Part shown: one piece after another, positions 43,659 through 54,439 of the stretch | Layout: every line of letters starts with the position of its first letter | How positions within the stretch are numbered: position 1 is the first letter of the stretch | Origin: Melieria omissa | Lineage: Eukaryota > Arthropoda > Insecta > Diptera > Ulidiidae | DNA length: 64,000 bases | Direction: 5' to 3' | Assembly: GCA_963971225.1 (NCBI GenBank) | Contig: OZ020268.1 | Span: forward strand, 14,485,032-14,549,031 | Translations under genes and position numbers: made by a program | Notes under the pieces: model-generated | What the model was told of the DNA's origin: nothing | Database searches by the model: none | Seen by the model: the letters and a program-made list of their open reading frames with translations, nothing else

Positions 43659-46600
43659 GTGACACTCTGCGATTAGCGTGGTTTTGCCATCCGTAATTAG
43701 AAGGATTTTTGCCATCTCTAAGACGCGTGACTAGGAGCTCAAGACTTTGTAAATTTGTAAATTAATATGTAAATTAATAAAAACAAAAAAACCTATAAGA
43801 ACCCCATTTCAATGCACATCCTGCACAACCTGTTTCCTTCTGCTCCACCACCCCAGGATTACGTCAATGTTATATGGGCAACCGGAATACATTGATTTCG
43901 AAACTTGGAATCAAATCTATACTGAAGACTGCTCATATCTTAACCGATCTATTTAATAGCATCTCGTAAACAAAACTATCTCAAGACCCTATTGGTTCTA
44001 TGCATTGCATTTTCGACTTTCTTTACAAAAAATTCAATCCTTCTTTACAAAAAACAACAACTCAGAATCGTGTAATATGGAAGAGTCTTGTGGAGGCCCT
44101 ATGCTCCAGAGAGGAATGAACAAAGAAAAAATCCTTCTTTAACCCCACTTTTCCTAATCTACAATAAACAAAATTGTTTTAATTTTGTAATTAGTACTCA
44201 AGCACTCATCAAAAGTGTCGTCCGTACTGAGTAATTACGTCGACCTTAAAACAAAAAGCATACATATATACGACACATACATATATACGGTTTTACAACT
44301 TTTGGAAAAACCCTACAGAATTATGCAAGCAAATTTTAATGCGATTAACGAGTTGAAAATGTTGCGAGCTGCACTTGACAGCCAGCGACAGACCCCCTCG
44401 AACACACAGCAAAGCACAAGTGTTGCCCACCGCCCACCACCCAGCACCACCCACACACCCGCCACCCGCTGGCCAACAACGCCAACAGTCCGCGCACCAA
44501 AACGGTCCAAATTTGCATTTGCCGCATGTGACGCTGTCGCAGCGCATTATCCGCGTCTGACATTATGAAGGATGAGTTCGCAAATATGAAATGTCGCCGC
44601 GAGCGAACCAGAACGCGAAAGCAGCATGAATTCGTTTTTCTGCTTGTAACGCGTCGTTTTCCTGGCGCAATCTTATTCAAAAATTTGCACAATGAGTGCC
44701 AAACGACTCGGCGCAAACGCAGAGGTCAGAGGGCAAGGCGAGGGTGAGGGCGAGCGCTGGGAGCAACAATGATTGCGTTGGCGGTCGTGGCCGTTTTCGC
44801 GGCATTTAATGTGTAGCAGCGCTGCCAACGTGCACACGCTGCCAATGCTGGTGGCAGGTGGGGTGGAGGCAGAGGGTGAAGAAGCTCGCTCGCTGTGTTT
44901 GCACGTTGACAGCGCAAATTTTACAACACAAAAGCGGCGCTTTGCGGCGGGCCGCAGCAACGGTTGTGCTGCAAGCAACTTTGACACTTTAGTGTCGCGC
45001 ACTCAATTCGGCGGGCGGGCACGCTGCCGCCGCCACAATTGCAGCACTTAATGTAAGTACACATGCAACACAGACGCAAAAGAGGCAAAAGGCGAAAAAA
45101 GATGGCGGAAAATCGCCCAGCGACGGAAATCATTTTTCACTTTTGCGTGTAGACGACGCGCGCACAACTATGAAAGTGAGTAATGCGAGCTGGCTGCTTG
45201 GCAGGAAGCAACGAAGTAGCGCACAAGATGCGCCAGAAACGGAAGACGCAAGAAATGACGCAAATATAAGTGCACGAAAAATGCACTAAAAATATAACAA
45301 CAACAGCAACAGGGACTGGAGCGCGTCGCGGCGAATTGGGACAGCGAGCAAATGGTGCGCGGACAACGGAAGTAAGACAGCAAGAATGCAATGCAGCTGA
45401 TGTGCAATGAACGGATGATGTGGCAACACTTCAGCTGCTGCTGCTGCTGGCAGGCTGCGCCTGAGGGCCACCAAGCAACACGGGGCAGTTGGTGCGGAAA
45501 GCAAAGTTGTCTGAAAGGCGACACTGCCTGCTTAAGCAATGTCGAGTGCTTGAGTTAATTTCGTTTTGCTTTTGTTGTTGCCGCCACTGCGAATGTTGCA
45601 ACATTGAATGTCGACTGAAGCGGACATGTCGCTGGCAGCCACAAGAAAAAACTGCTGAATTGCAGCACAAAACGGCAACCGTTGCTGGAACAAAAGCGTG
45701 GCAAGAAAAATGAACCAAACATGCAGCAGAAAAAAACAATGCGGATAGAGAGCGGAGCGCAGAAAGAAACAGCGGATACTAACCTGTGTAAAGCTTAATA
45801 AGACGAATTGGATTGTGTTTCCAATTGACAGCGGAAGCAAGAATTTGGTTGCTGCCGCTGGATTGTGGATACAAGTGATTGTTGTTGTTGCTGCCGACAT
45901 GTGCTGCATTTTTCAGATGTAAGCAGTCGCACCTGGCGAGTTTGTGTTGCTCGGCATTGTATCCATTGTTGTGTTGTTTTTGTTGTGGTTGCAGCTGCCA
46001 TCAGCTGTCATTAGCTGGCAAAGGAATAATTGAAAATGTTGGCAGCAATTTGTATTCGTTGCGCTGTCGGTGTAGTAGCAGCAACACAAATGTCGGATTT
46101 GCGGCTACACGAAATGGTAAACGAGCTGCTCAGTCGTTGGCGTTGTGCTGCTGCCGGTTGCAGTGGCAACTGAGCGGGTTAGCGCTGACTGAAAGTTTAA
46201 TGATTAGATGGTGTTGAGAAAAGAAATACAGTGTAATGTGCAATTTTACAGCATATATTCGGTTACAGGATATAATGGCTAGGCCACTACAAAGCACGGC
46301 ACATGGAGAATTTTCAAAGGAATATTTTCCCTAATTATTTTATTATATACAGCAACTTTTAATTACAAAAATTAAAATTATAATTTTCACTCGAGAATAG
46401 ATTCACTCGAACAAATATTAAAAAAAATTAAAAATCAACTGAAGAAGCATATTTGGATATCGCAAGCTCAATTTGCCAGTTTGAAGTTGAATACTCAAAA
46501 GGGAAAAGAGAGAAATACTATCTCATGCTTCACATCTCTCTCGCCACAGTTCATGTATTCCATGTCTGATTCAATACATAGAACACTCTGATTTTTTTCA

Positions 46601-48640
46601 GCAAAAGTTGTGCCTCATCAAAGTTCCATTGTTCATATGAATGACATATCGAAGCAGTGAAGAGGCGCACACCATTTGTCATTCCTTCGGATGCCGCAAT
46701 TCTTGTTCACAAAAGTTTTCGCTTGCACACTTCAACAACCACTTGAATCATAAATAATTATCTATGAATCGAATTACAAGCCGTCATTCGAAATCAGAAC
46801 AACAGCAAACTCAGCCTTGATCCGTCATCGAGCTGTGACAAATATTTGGCAAACGAAATTTTCATTTTCTTACTTAAAGATTTGCCACTTAAACTATGTA
46901 TTTGCTCAAAATCCGCCTAAAGCTGGCATTTAATTTGATGTAGTCCAACAGTCACGTTCAGCGAAGCGCAGTTTCTCTGCTCCATTGCCAAATGTTTTTG
47001 TTGGAGTCAAGTCTTTGTCGGAGCTTCGCACATTTGAAGGTGCACGAAAAACACTTCAGCCGCAACGATTCGCAGAGCGGAAAATATGTCTGCAACACAT
47101 AAAGACCACATTTTCATCCAATCAAACTAACCAAATTTGCATTTTCAAGTCATTTCAAGGCGATACAATGCCAAGATTTCAATCTGCTGCTCGATATTTC
47201 ACCCCCCACCCCCACTCGCGTGACAAATGCCAAACTATTGTTGGCGGCAAATAGATACAACCAGAGACGCGGTTAAACACACAAGGACAGACGTACAACG
47301 TGAGTCAGTGTGTGTGTGTGTGGGAGTGAGTATTGGCAAATGGATGTATTGACAATACAAAGCGGAAATCTCTCAGTCGCTTTTATTGTATATTTTTATT
47401 ATTTTGATGGCATGCGGTGGTGCCGCTCTCTGCGCTTATATCCCTCTCGCTCTCTCTCTCTTTCACTAACTCGAAAATATCATCGGTGTATTTGTGCAAC
47501 AGTAAATGTATAAAATCCCCCACTAAGTGTGTGTCGCACCGCCGTGACGGCGAAGCGATTTAACCCTAAATTTGTTCTCGATTTCCCGGCTCGATAAAAC
47601 CGCCAACCGCAGCAAGCAGCAACAAACAGCAACAGCAATGACAGCACTGTTCAGAAGCAAACAGAAACCACTGGCATCATAATGGCAGCAAAGATAACAA
47701 AAACAACAACAACAACAACCTAACTTCCAAAATGTGCCCCTCTCGAAAATTTTGGCCCTCTGGCTGTGTGTTTGCGTATTTTGATTTTTCGTCTTTAACT
47801 TTACACATCAGTGCTAACACACACACACACAGATACCGAGATTAGACGTGCAGCATTTCGTTGCATGCGGTGTCAATTTACCACAACCATCATTCGATCA
47901 TCGATTGGCACTTCGCACTGGCCAAAGCAAAGTGTCTCGTTACTGCGTTGCTCTATTTTTGGCATTTTAATTTTTTCCCTCATTTCCTATTTTCCTCCTA
48001 CATACTTTGTCATGTTTCGAATTCTTGCATTGTTTTTGTTTTCTTTTATATTTATATATATATTTATAGACATTTGCGCCGCAGTCCGTACCGTCCCGTG
48101 GCATTTGTGCGGACTTTTGTGGGATTATTGACACTCGCTGCTTTGCTGCTCGTTTTCTTTTGATTTGGCCGCATTAGGTTCGGTGCTGTGCACGCATCAA
48201 ATTTACTTTTATGCTTCGTGTAATGCCAAATAAAACTCTCGATGTGTTTATGAGAGCGTTTCGATGCGAATGGGCGGGTAGTCGAGTCACAAGTGACACA
48301 AGTGGTTTTTAAGACAACAAAACAGACGCAGCGCATTTTTTTTAACTCGCCACAATGTTGATTGGCCATGGCTGCCTTTGGTGCAGTGCAAATATTTTGA
48401 CAGCTTCAAGTCTTTTGATCTCCTGAGGTATGAACATGAGTTCAAGAATTTGTAAACGAATGGAAAATTTATTATGCGCTTAATAACAACACAAACCAAA
48501 ACCAGAAACAGAAGCCTGAGTCGCACATTTGATTCAAATAATGCAGCTGCGTATTCTATTTTTTTTTCTTTTTTCTATCTTTTTTTACCATAAATTTATA
48601 CAATCTTGATTAGATATGTTTTAGTGGATTTTTAAAAACT
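43659..48640. other. no gene seen; GC-rich patches and AT-rich tail
   Basis: Presumed intron. GC-rich stretches at 44380-46200 with CAG/CAA and GCC composition give open frames on both strands without recognisable domains. GT/CT tracts at about 47308-47322 and 47446-47462; AACAAC at 47703-47718. Confidence 0.4.
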
Positions 48641-49217
48641 AAAAAATAAAATAAAATAAAATAAAATAAAATAAAATAAAATAAAATAAAATAAAATAAA
48701 ATAAAATAAAATAAATAAAACAAAATAAATTAAAATCAAATAATATAAAATAATATAAAATAAAATAAAATAAAATAAAATAAAATAAAATAAAATAAAA
48801 TAAAATAAAATAAAAAAAATAAAATAAAATAAAATAAATTAAAATAAAATATAATATAATAAAATAAAATAAAATAAAATAAAATAAAATAAAATAAAAT
48901 AAAATAAAATAAAATAAAATAAAATAAAATAAAATAAAATGAAATAAAATAAAATAAAATAAAATAAAATAAAATAAAATAAAATAAAATAAAATAAAAT
49001 AAAATAAAATAAAATAAAATAAAATAAAATAAAATAAAATAAAATAAAATAAAATAAAATAAAATGAAATAAAATAAAATAAAATAAAACAAAATAAAAT
49101 AAAATAAAATAAAATAAAATAAAATAAAATAAAATAAAATAAAATAAAATAAAATAAAATAAAATAAAATAAAATAAAATAAAATAAAATAAAATAAAAT
49201 AAAATAAAATAAAATAA
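48641..49217. repeat. (AAAAT)n pentanucleotide array, 577 bp
   Basis: Over 100 units of AAAAT with rare variants (AAAAC, GAAAT, AATAT). It is the longest pure simple repeat in the window. The minus-strand Phe/Ile/Leu/Tyr frame of 167 codons is an artefact of a 15-nt codon cycle without stops. Confidence 0.97.
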
Positions 49218-49219
49218 GT

Positions 49220-49440
49220 AGCCTCAGTATCGACAGCAATCTAAAGAGCTACTCAACCTAAACCGGAATCAAGCAGCACAGTGATATATGTGCTTACGGG
49301 ATACTGTTTGACGAAGAGATATGGAAGAAGGTTATCATTCTGACGGAAAAGAAGAAACATGAGAAACGATCTTTCACTTGATGTGTCGATGTCTGTCCGT
49401 GGCCAAGAAAAGACGAACAGTTTTAGGCTCCCTGTGAAAT
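49220..49440 (+). pseudogene. LINE ORF2 C-terminal remnant
   Basis: A heavily decayed piece. In one frame ETIFHLMCRCLSVAKKRRT and VLGSL match the E-T-x-x-H-x-x-C-x-C-P...R...LG pattern of LINE C-terminal zinc-like regions. The upstream part has stops. It directly follows the (AAAAT)n array. Confidence 0.45.
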
Positions 49441-49725
49441 ACTAACTTTTTTTTAATGAAAAAGTAAGGCACTACTTGGATTCTGTCTTAGTTCTGTGAA
49501 GAAACGGAGAAACAGTGTCGCGAGTTCATATAGCGGAGTGACAACAAAAAGAAGGAGTGGTCGTATATAAAATGTAATTTGGTATACAGTTGTACAGTTG
49601 TATGAGTATGAGTAACTTACTGTGCAAAATTTCAATGAAATCGGACCAAAATTTCGGAAACAAAATTTGTAAAAACTTCATATCAACAATGAAAATTATC
49701 TTAGTTCATAAAAGTTACGTTCATA

Positions 49726-50477
49726 TCAGGTGTACAACTTTGCTTCCGCCGTTTTTTTCCAAAATTAAAAGCTTTATTGCGAAAAAGTGCTTACAGATGT
49801 ATTATTCAAAGTATTGTCCGTCGCTAGCGACAACTTTCTCCCATCTTTCCGGCAATTTTCGGATCCCGGCTCGAAAAAAGGAGTCCTCTTTTGACGCTAT
49901 CCATGAAGCAATCCATTTTTCCAATTCTTCGAAGGATTGAAAATGTTGATCTGCCAGGCCGTGTGCCATCGAACGGAATAGGTGGAAGTCAGAAGGGGCG
50001 ACATCTGGGGAATACGGCGGGTGGGGCAAGACTTCCCATTTCAGCGTTTCCAGGTACTTATTGACCACTTTTGCGACGTGAGGCCGAGCATTGTCGTGTT
50101 GGAGGATGACTCACCATTTTCACTCACCACGAAATCACCATTTTTAAAACGTTGAAACCACTCCCGACACGTTCTTTCACTCAGAGCAGCATCACCGTAA
50201 GTTTCTGAGAGCATTCGATGCGCTTCAGCTGCATTTTTTTTTCGAATTGTAACAGAAAAGTAAAACTTCCCGCAAATGGCGAGAATTGGGCACATAAACG
50301 GACATTTTCGAGCGTGAATAATACGAAAACAAGAACAACTGTCACTGAAACGGCTATGACAATTCGTTAGGCACTGTCCACACTCACTTTAAAGGCATTA
50401 CCATCTATGTATTTCAACCAGCCTCAGCCGGTACAGCCACCTATCGGAAAACGGCGGAAGCAAAGTTGTACACCTGA
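49726..50477 (-). mobile_element. Internally deleted mariner element (752 bp)
   Basis: Perfect inverted ends TCAGGTGTACAACTTTGC, continuing TTCCGCCG, flanked by TA (49724-49725 and 50478-50479). Both ends of a mariner transposase gene remain on the minus strand, fused by an internal deletion. The long identical TIRs suggest it could still be moved by a full-length relative. Confidence 0.9.
49802..50305 (-). pseudogene. Mariner transposase, deleted and frameshifted
   Basis: Reading from ATG 50305 on the minus strand, the N-terminus (MSVYVPNSRHLREVLLF) hits a frameshift in a nine-A run near 50240; the next frame continues NAAEAHRMLSETYGD and ERTCREWFQRFKNGDF, the mariner helix-turn-helix region. 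After SENGES near 50110 the gene jumps to HDNARPHVA and then HPPYSPDVAPSDFHLF, holding the second and third catalytic aspartates with the DD34D spacing of 34 residues. The deletion removes the first aspartate and the WVPHEL region, and the joint is out of frame. Full-length mariner is about 345 residues; roughly half is left. Not functional. Confidence 0.9.
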
Positions 50478-50479
50478 TA

Positions 50480-53400
50480 ATACATATTTGTATTTTAATA
50501 TACATTTATTTATAAATGTGTATTTTGATAAAATGTGCTTTTTTCAAAATTGATTGAAAATAAAATCTCGATAAATTGCTCCACAGCAGCTCAGAAGTTG
50601 CTCTTAGAGGGTTAATACCTTGGACTGACCCCACTAATGTTTCCTTCTGAATATTTCTTTCGAACATACCTACCCCTACCTCCAATTTTTAATAAGGCTC
50701 CCATATAAAATCATCGTTTTTAGAAAGTGGGCCCCCGCTGCTCTCAGGTTGGTCCCAGACGTACCATATTTAAGACTTACCCCCATTTATTTTCCCTTCC
50801 GAATGTTTTTTCTATACATACCTAATCGCTATATTCAACTCTTAAGGTGTCTGCCATACAAAACTAGTAAATTTTAATGGAACTGGCTCCACACTAGTAA
50901 ATGTGAACCTAAATTGTATTAAACTTAAGACAACAGTAATTTTTAGGGACTCGCTCATAATTGGTTTTTAAATATTGTATTATTGAAAGTGAAAAATGTG
51001 CTGTTTGTACACAATTTTTTTCAACACTGTGAGAGTGTACTTTAAAACCTCATAACTTCTATACTATCCAATATTTTTTCTTAAAACTTGGGGTTTCTCT
51101 TAATTCAAATATTTCCAACTAAACCTCATACTAAAATTTTTGTGGTTAAAACAGTGCATTTTGGCATTTTTGTCACAACTCGCAAAACTGTGCATCAGGA
51201 TCACATCGAAGCCAGTACCAGTTTTTTATCAGTGCGCCTCCACCCAAGACAACTCCTAAGTTTCATTAGGGCTGTGGGTCTCTACCAGGCTGTAAGAAGT
51301 ATGTACAATAGATCGACAGTGGCCACAGTGCACTACATCCCCACTTGAAATCTATATTTTTATGTTAAAGTTGAACTAAGCACTCAAACAGGTGTTTGAT
51401 TAATGAACTTGACTAATCTAAACTTTCTTACTTGCTGAACTTTCAAATCTAATCCTCAGATATATAGATAGAAAGATTCATATTGGAATCATCGTGATTT
51501 CTTATGCCATAAGTGGGCCAGTCATCTCTTTGTGCTTACTTGAGCTGCCATTAAATGGCCACAGATCAAAGTTGTTTACGTAAAGAGTCAAGTTTTAATT
51601 GTTTCTGCAGCCATTTCCCTCTTCATTCTACAAAAATAAATCAACTATTTAGTAACGAAGTAATTTCCATACAGATTTTCAACACATTCTCTGCATTAAA
51701 AACGAGTATTTCATAAATTTGTGCAGGTAGGCGCCAATTTCCCTAAACGGTGGCGCAATAAACGCACTGATTTATTTGCCCTCAGCGCACAAATAATCTA
51801 CATAACTTCCAATTAATTCACACTCCAACGCCGCAATTGACTTTAACAACAACGAAGCGTTTTCCATTCGCCACGCATAACTTAAAAAATATTGAAAACC
51901 GTGCATTTGCGTTCATTCTACTTTAAGTTTTTATTTGCCACGAAATGTTCGCTTAGAACGGCACCAAAGTCACCTCCCCTTCGCCCATTAAAGTCAAACT
52001 TTGGAAAAATATTTGTTTTTATTTTTTTTTTCGGCGCCAGTATTAAAATAAAAAAGCCAAAACAATTGCGTTAAATCGCCAACTCGCCACGTTGTGTTTT
52101 GGATGGCCTCCGCTTGCCGGAAGCAAACGCAAACACCGCTAAAAACTTCAGCACTTGACTTCAGCGGCCCCGTGAACGCTTGAGCGCCCATGTTTCGTGC
52201 GTGGCGGCGAGTTGCCGTCGCGCTGCTCCGCTTGCTCCGCGCGCAAATTGTTGGCATATTACAATTTTACTCGCGTTGCGGCCGCACAATTTGCAATTTG
52301 CAATTTCCTTCCTTCCGTCGCGGCGTCTCGGCCGTTGTCGCCGTACACGAAATTCCAATTAAGTGATTTTATGGTGCACCATTATTGAATTTATTGTGAG
52401 CAATTGTGGCGGGTGCGGCATGCGGCGTGTGGCAGGCAGCGAATGGGCAACGCTCTAGTCGGAAGCAATGCGAACACGTCGTCATCCACCCGAAATAAAA
52501 TCACTCAACATGAATTTGCAATAAATTGCGGCACTGGCACAACAACAACAGCAAAAACGACAGTAATAACAATAACGACACAGACAACAACAACGTGTGG
52601 CCCACATGTGCGCTGTGCTGCACTGACGTAGCACATCAAGTGTCAATGGCAGCACATCCGCTTCCGTCCGCCAGCGCGCCACATCTTGACAACGATTTGC
52701 GCAGTCGCTGCTGCATTGTCAGCGCTTTTGTTGCAGCAGTCCAAATCGAGTATTTGTAAAAGTGTCAGCGAAGCGCACAGCTCACGAGCGCAGACACATC
52801 CGTTTCCGCTGCACCGACACCAACACCAGCGACGCCACGCCGCTCTATGCTAATGAGCGGGTAAATGCGTTGGCTGCTGCCGGCTTCGGCATACCGCCGC
52901 ATCATTAGAGCTCAACAAATGCCGGTATCGGTAACACTATAGAAATTGTAGAAGTTGAAGAAATTGCACGACTTCAGCGGCGCAGAGGCAGCCGGCAACC
53001 GGAAGTTGCGCGGCGAAAGTTAAAGCGAAAAGGCAAAAGTAAAAGCACAAACGCCTTTCAACGTTCGGTGCTCGTTAGAAATGCGTTAACTGTCAAACAG
53101 CACGTCAGCAGCCACAATACGCAATACGCCACTGCGCCCAGACAGCCAGTCGCCAACAATCGTTGCTGCCACGCTTCAATGGCAACAAGCGCGTACAAAG
53201 CACATTAGTGTAAAAGTGTTTGTGTGCGTGTATTGTTGTTGTTATTTTTATATTGCTGCTCATTTTATTCGTGTTGCCGGTGTAATGGTGCGGTGCGTTG
53301 GACGCGGTGCTGTTTGTGTGCGCGCAATCACTTTTAATGGCGAATCTTTGCCATTACACGACGGCCAACACATGTGCGATGAGCGTTGCACGCGCTCGTG

Positions 53401-53810
53401 AGTGCGTCGCTGTTGATTTTATTGAAGTCATGAAGTGCATTTGAACGCGTGTAGAGTGGTTGTCGACTTGTTTTACAGCACATAAAATCGTGCAACATCA
53501 CAGCTGGACGCTGGACAGGAAAAGCTAAATGCAGCTCGGCAAATTAGTCCTCTAACCACTTGTTGATAAATTGAAAATTATTCCAAAAGTACATACAATG
53601 TTGCTAAAAACTTTTACTTACACCTATGTTAGTGGAACAATTCAATCGTAACAGCAAAATGAACGCAACTTTGACGTTGGTGCTTTTGAAAGACAAAGAC
53701 AAAGGAATTTGAAAACACTCTCTCCCAGCATTAACGCACAAAAATTACACTGAAATTGTTGTTAGGAGACAATTTGATATTCCTCAATGTTTTAAAAGAG
53801 ACTCACAATA
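50480..53810. other. no gene seen; degenerate duplications and GC-rich patch
   Basis: Presumed intron. At 50620-50870 a roughly 150-bp segment is present as two diverged tandem copies (CCCACTAATGTTTCCTTCTG and CCCCCATTTATTTTCCC types). GC-richer, CpG-containing DNA at 52080-53460, possibly regulatory. Confidence 0.4.
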
Positions 53811-53855
53811 TACATTTTCTGAGGCCTCCGAGTGGGAGCCACCTAACCTATAGAA
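53811..53855 (+). repeat. LINE 3'-end scrap ending CCACCTAACCTA
   Basis: The phrase GAGGCCTCCGAGTGGGAG followed by CCACCTAACCT resembles the 3' UTR and (TAACC)n tail of the LINE at 17102-17426 (which reads GGGTCTCCGAGTGGAAG before its tail). It is too short to classify firmly. Confidence 0.35.
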
Positions 53856-53946
53856 ATGGTTAGAACTCAATAAAAACGTTGCCACAGGGCAAACTTGCTA
53901 GTCATACTAAATGTCTATCGGATATTTCAGCTTCTTCAAACAGTAT

Positions 53947-54435
53947 TGTAACGATAAGACAGTCTGTCGCTGTGCAAAGCCACCCTGTCGCTACGCGCCG
54001 TGCTATTATTCAATCTGGCAACGACGGCCGCGATAATAAGGGCAACTTTTAGGCCAACCTGGCAATGATGAAAACTTTTAGGCCAACCTGGCAATGGTGG
54101 CAACTTTTAGTCCAACCTGGCAATGATGGTCGCGATCATCATGGAAAGCTTTAGTCCACTCCGGAATGTGCGAGAACGATCTGCGCGATGGCCGGACAGG
54201 TATAAAAGGCAGCCGGGTGCGGCGCAGCGAGTCAGTCTGATTTTGACTAGTGAAGGTGCCACACGGAGTAGTTAAGCAAATAATGAAGTGTAAAGACAGT
54301 GAAGTGTGAAATTGGTGAAATAAAGTGATTTTTGGTTTTCATTGACTGCGTTTGAGAAACTAAGTGCGTTTTGTTTATTTCAAATTACGCAATCCAGAGA
54401 TACGTACTAGCCCACTAGAACTAGCATTCGTAACA
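53947..54435 (+). mobile_element. Solo LTR, subfamily A (plus orientation)
   Basis: Runs TGTAACGATAAG...GCATTCGTAACA and is flanked by a perfect 4-bp duplication GTAT (53943-53946 and 54436-54439). A TATA box (54201-54207), a TCAGTC initiator 31 bp downstream (54232) and AATAAA (54319-54324) mark U3, R and U5. GGCCAACCTGGCAATG-type repeats lie upstream of the promoter. The family matches gypsy-like LTR elements by its 4-bp TSD and RTAT target; no internal genes are attached. Confidence 0.88.
54201..54237 (+). promoter_or_regulatory. LTR core promoter: TATA box and initiator
   Basis: TATAAAA at 54201-54207 and TCAGTC at 54232-54237 give canonical fly TATA-to-initiator spacing. The promoter would fire rightward in the direction of the host gene, so read-through into the presumed intron is possible. 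Confidence 0.65.
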
Positions 54436-54439
54436 GTAT

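Noticed and set aside
44215..46217. Cluster of 60-125-codon frames on both strands
   Set aside because: CAG/CAA and CGC-rich composition explains them; no frame stands out.
48736..49239. 167-codon minus-strand Phe/Ile/Leu/Tyr frame
   Set aside because: It is a reading of (AAAAT)n, which has no stop in any register on that strand.
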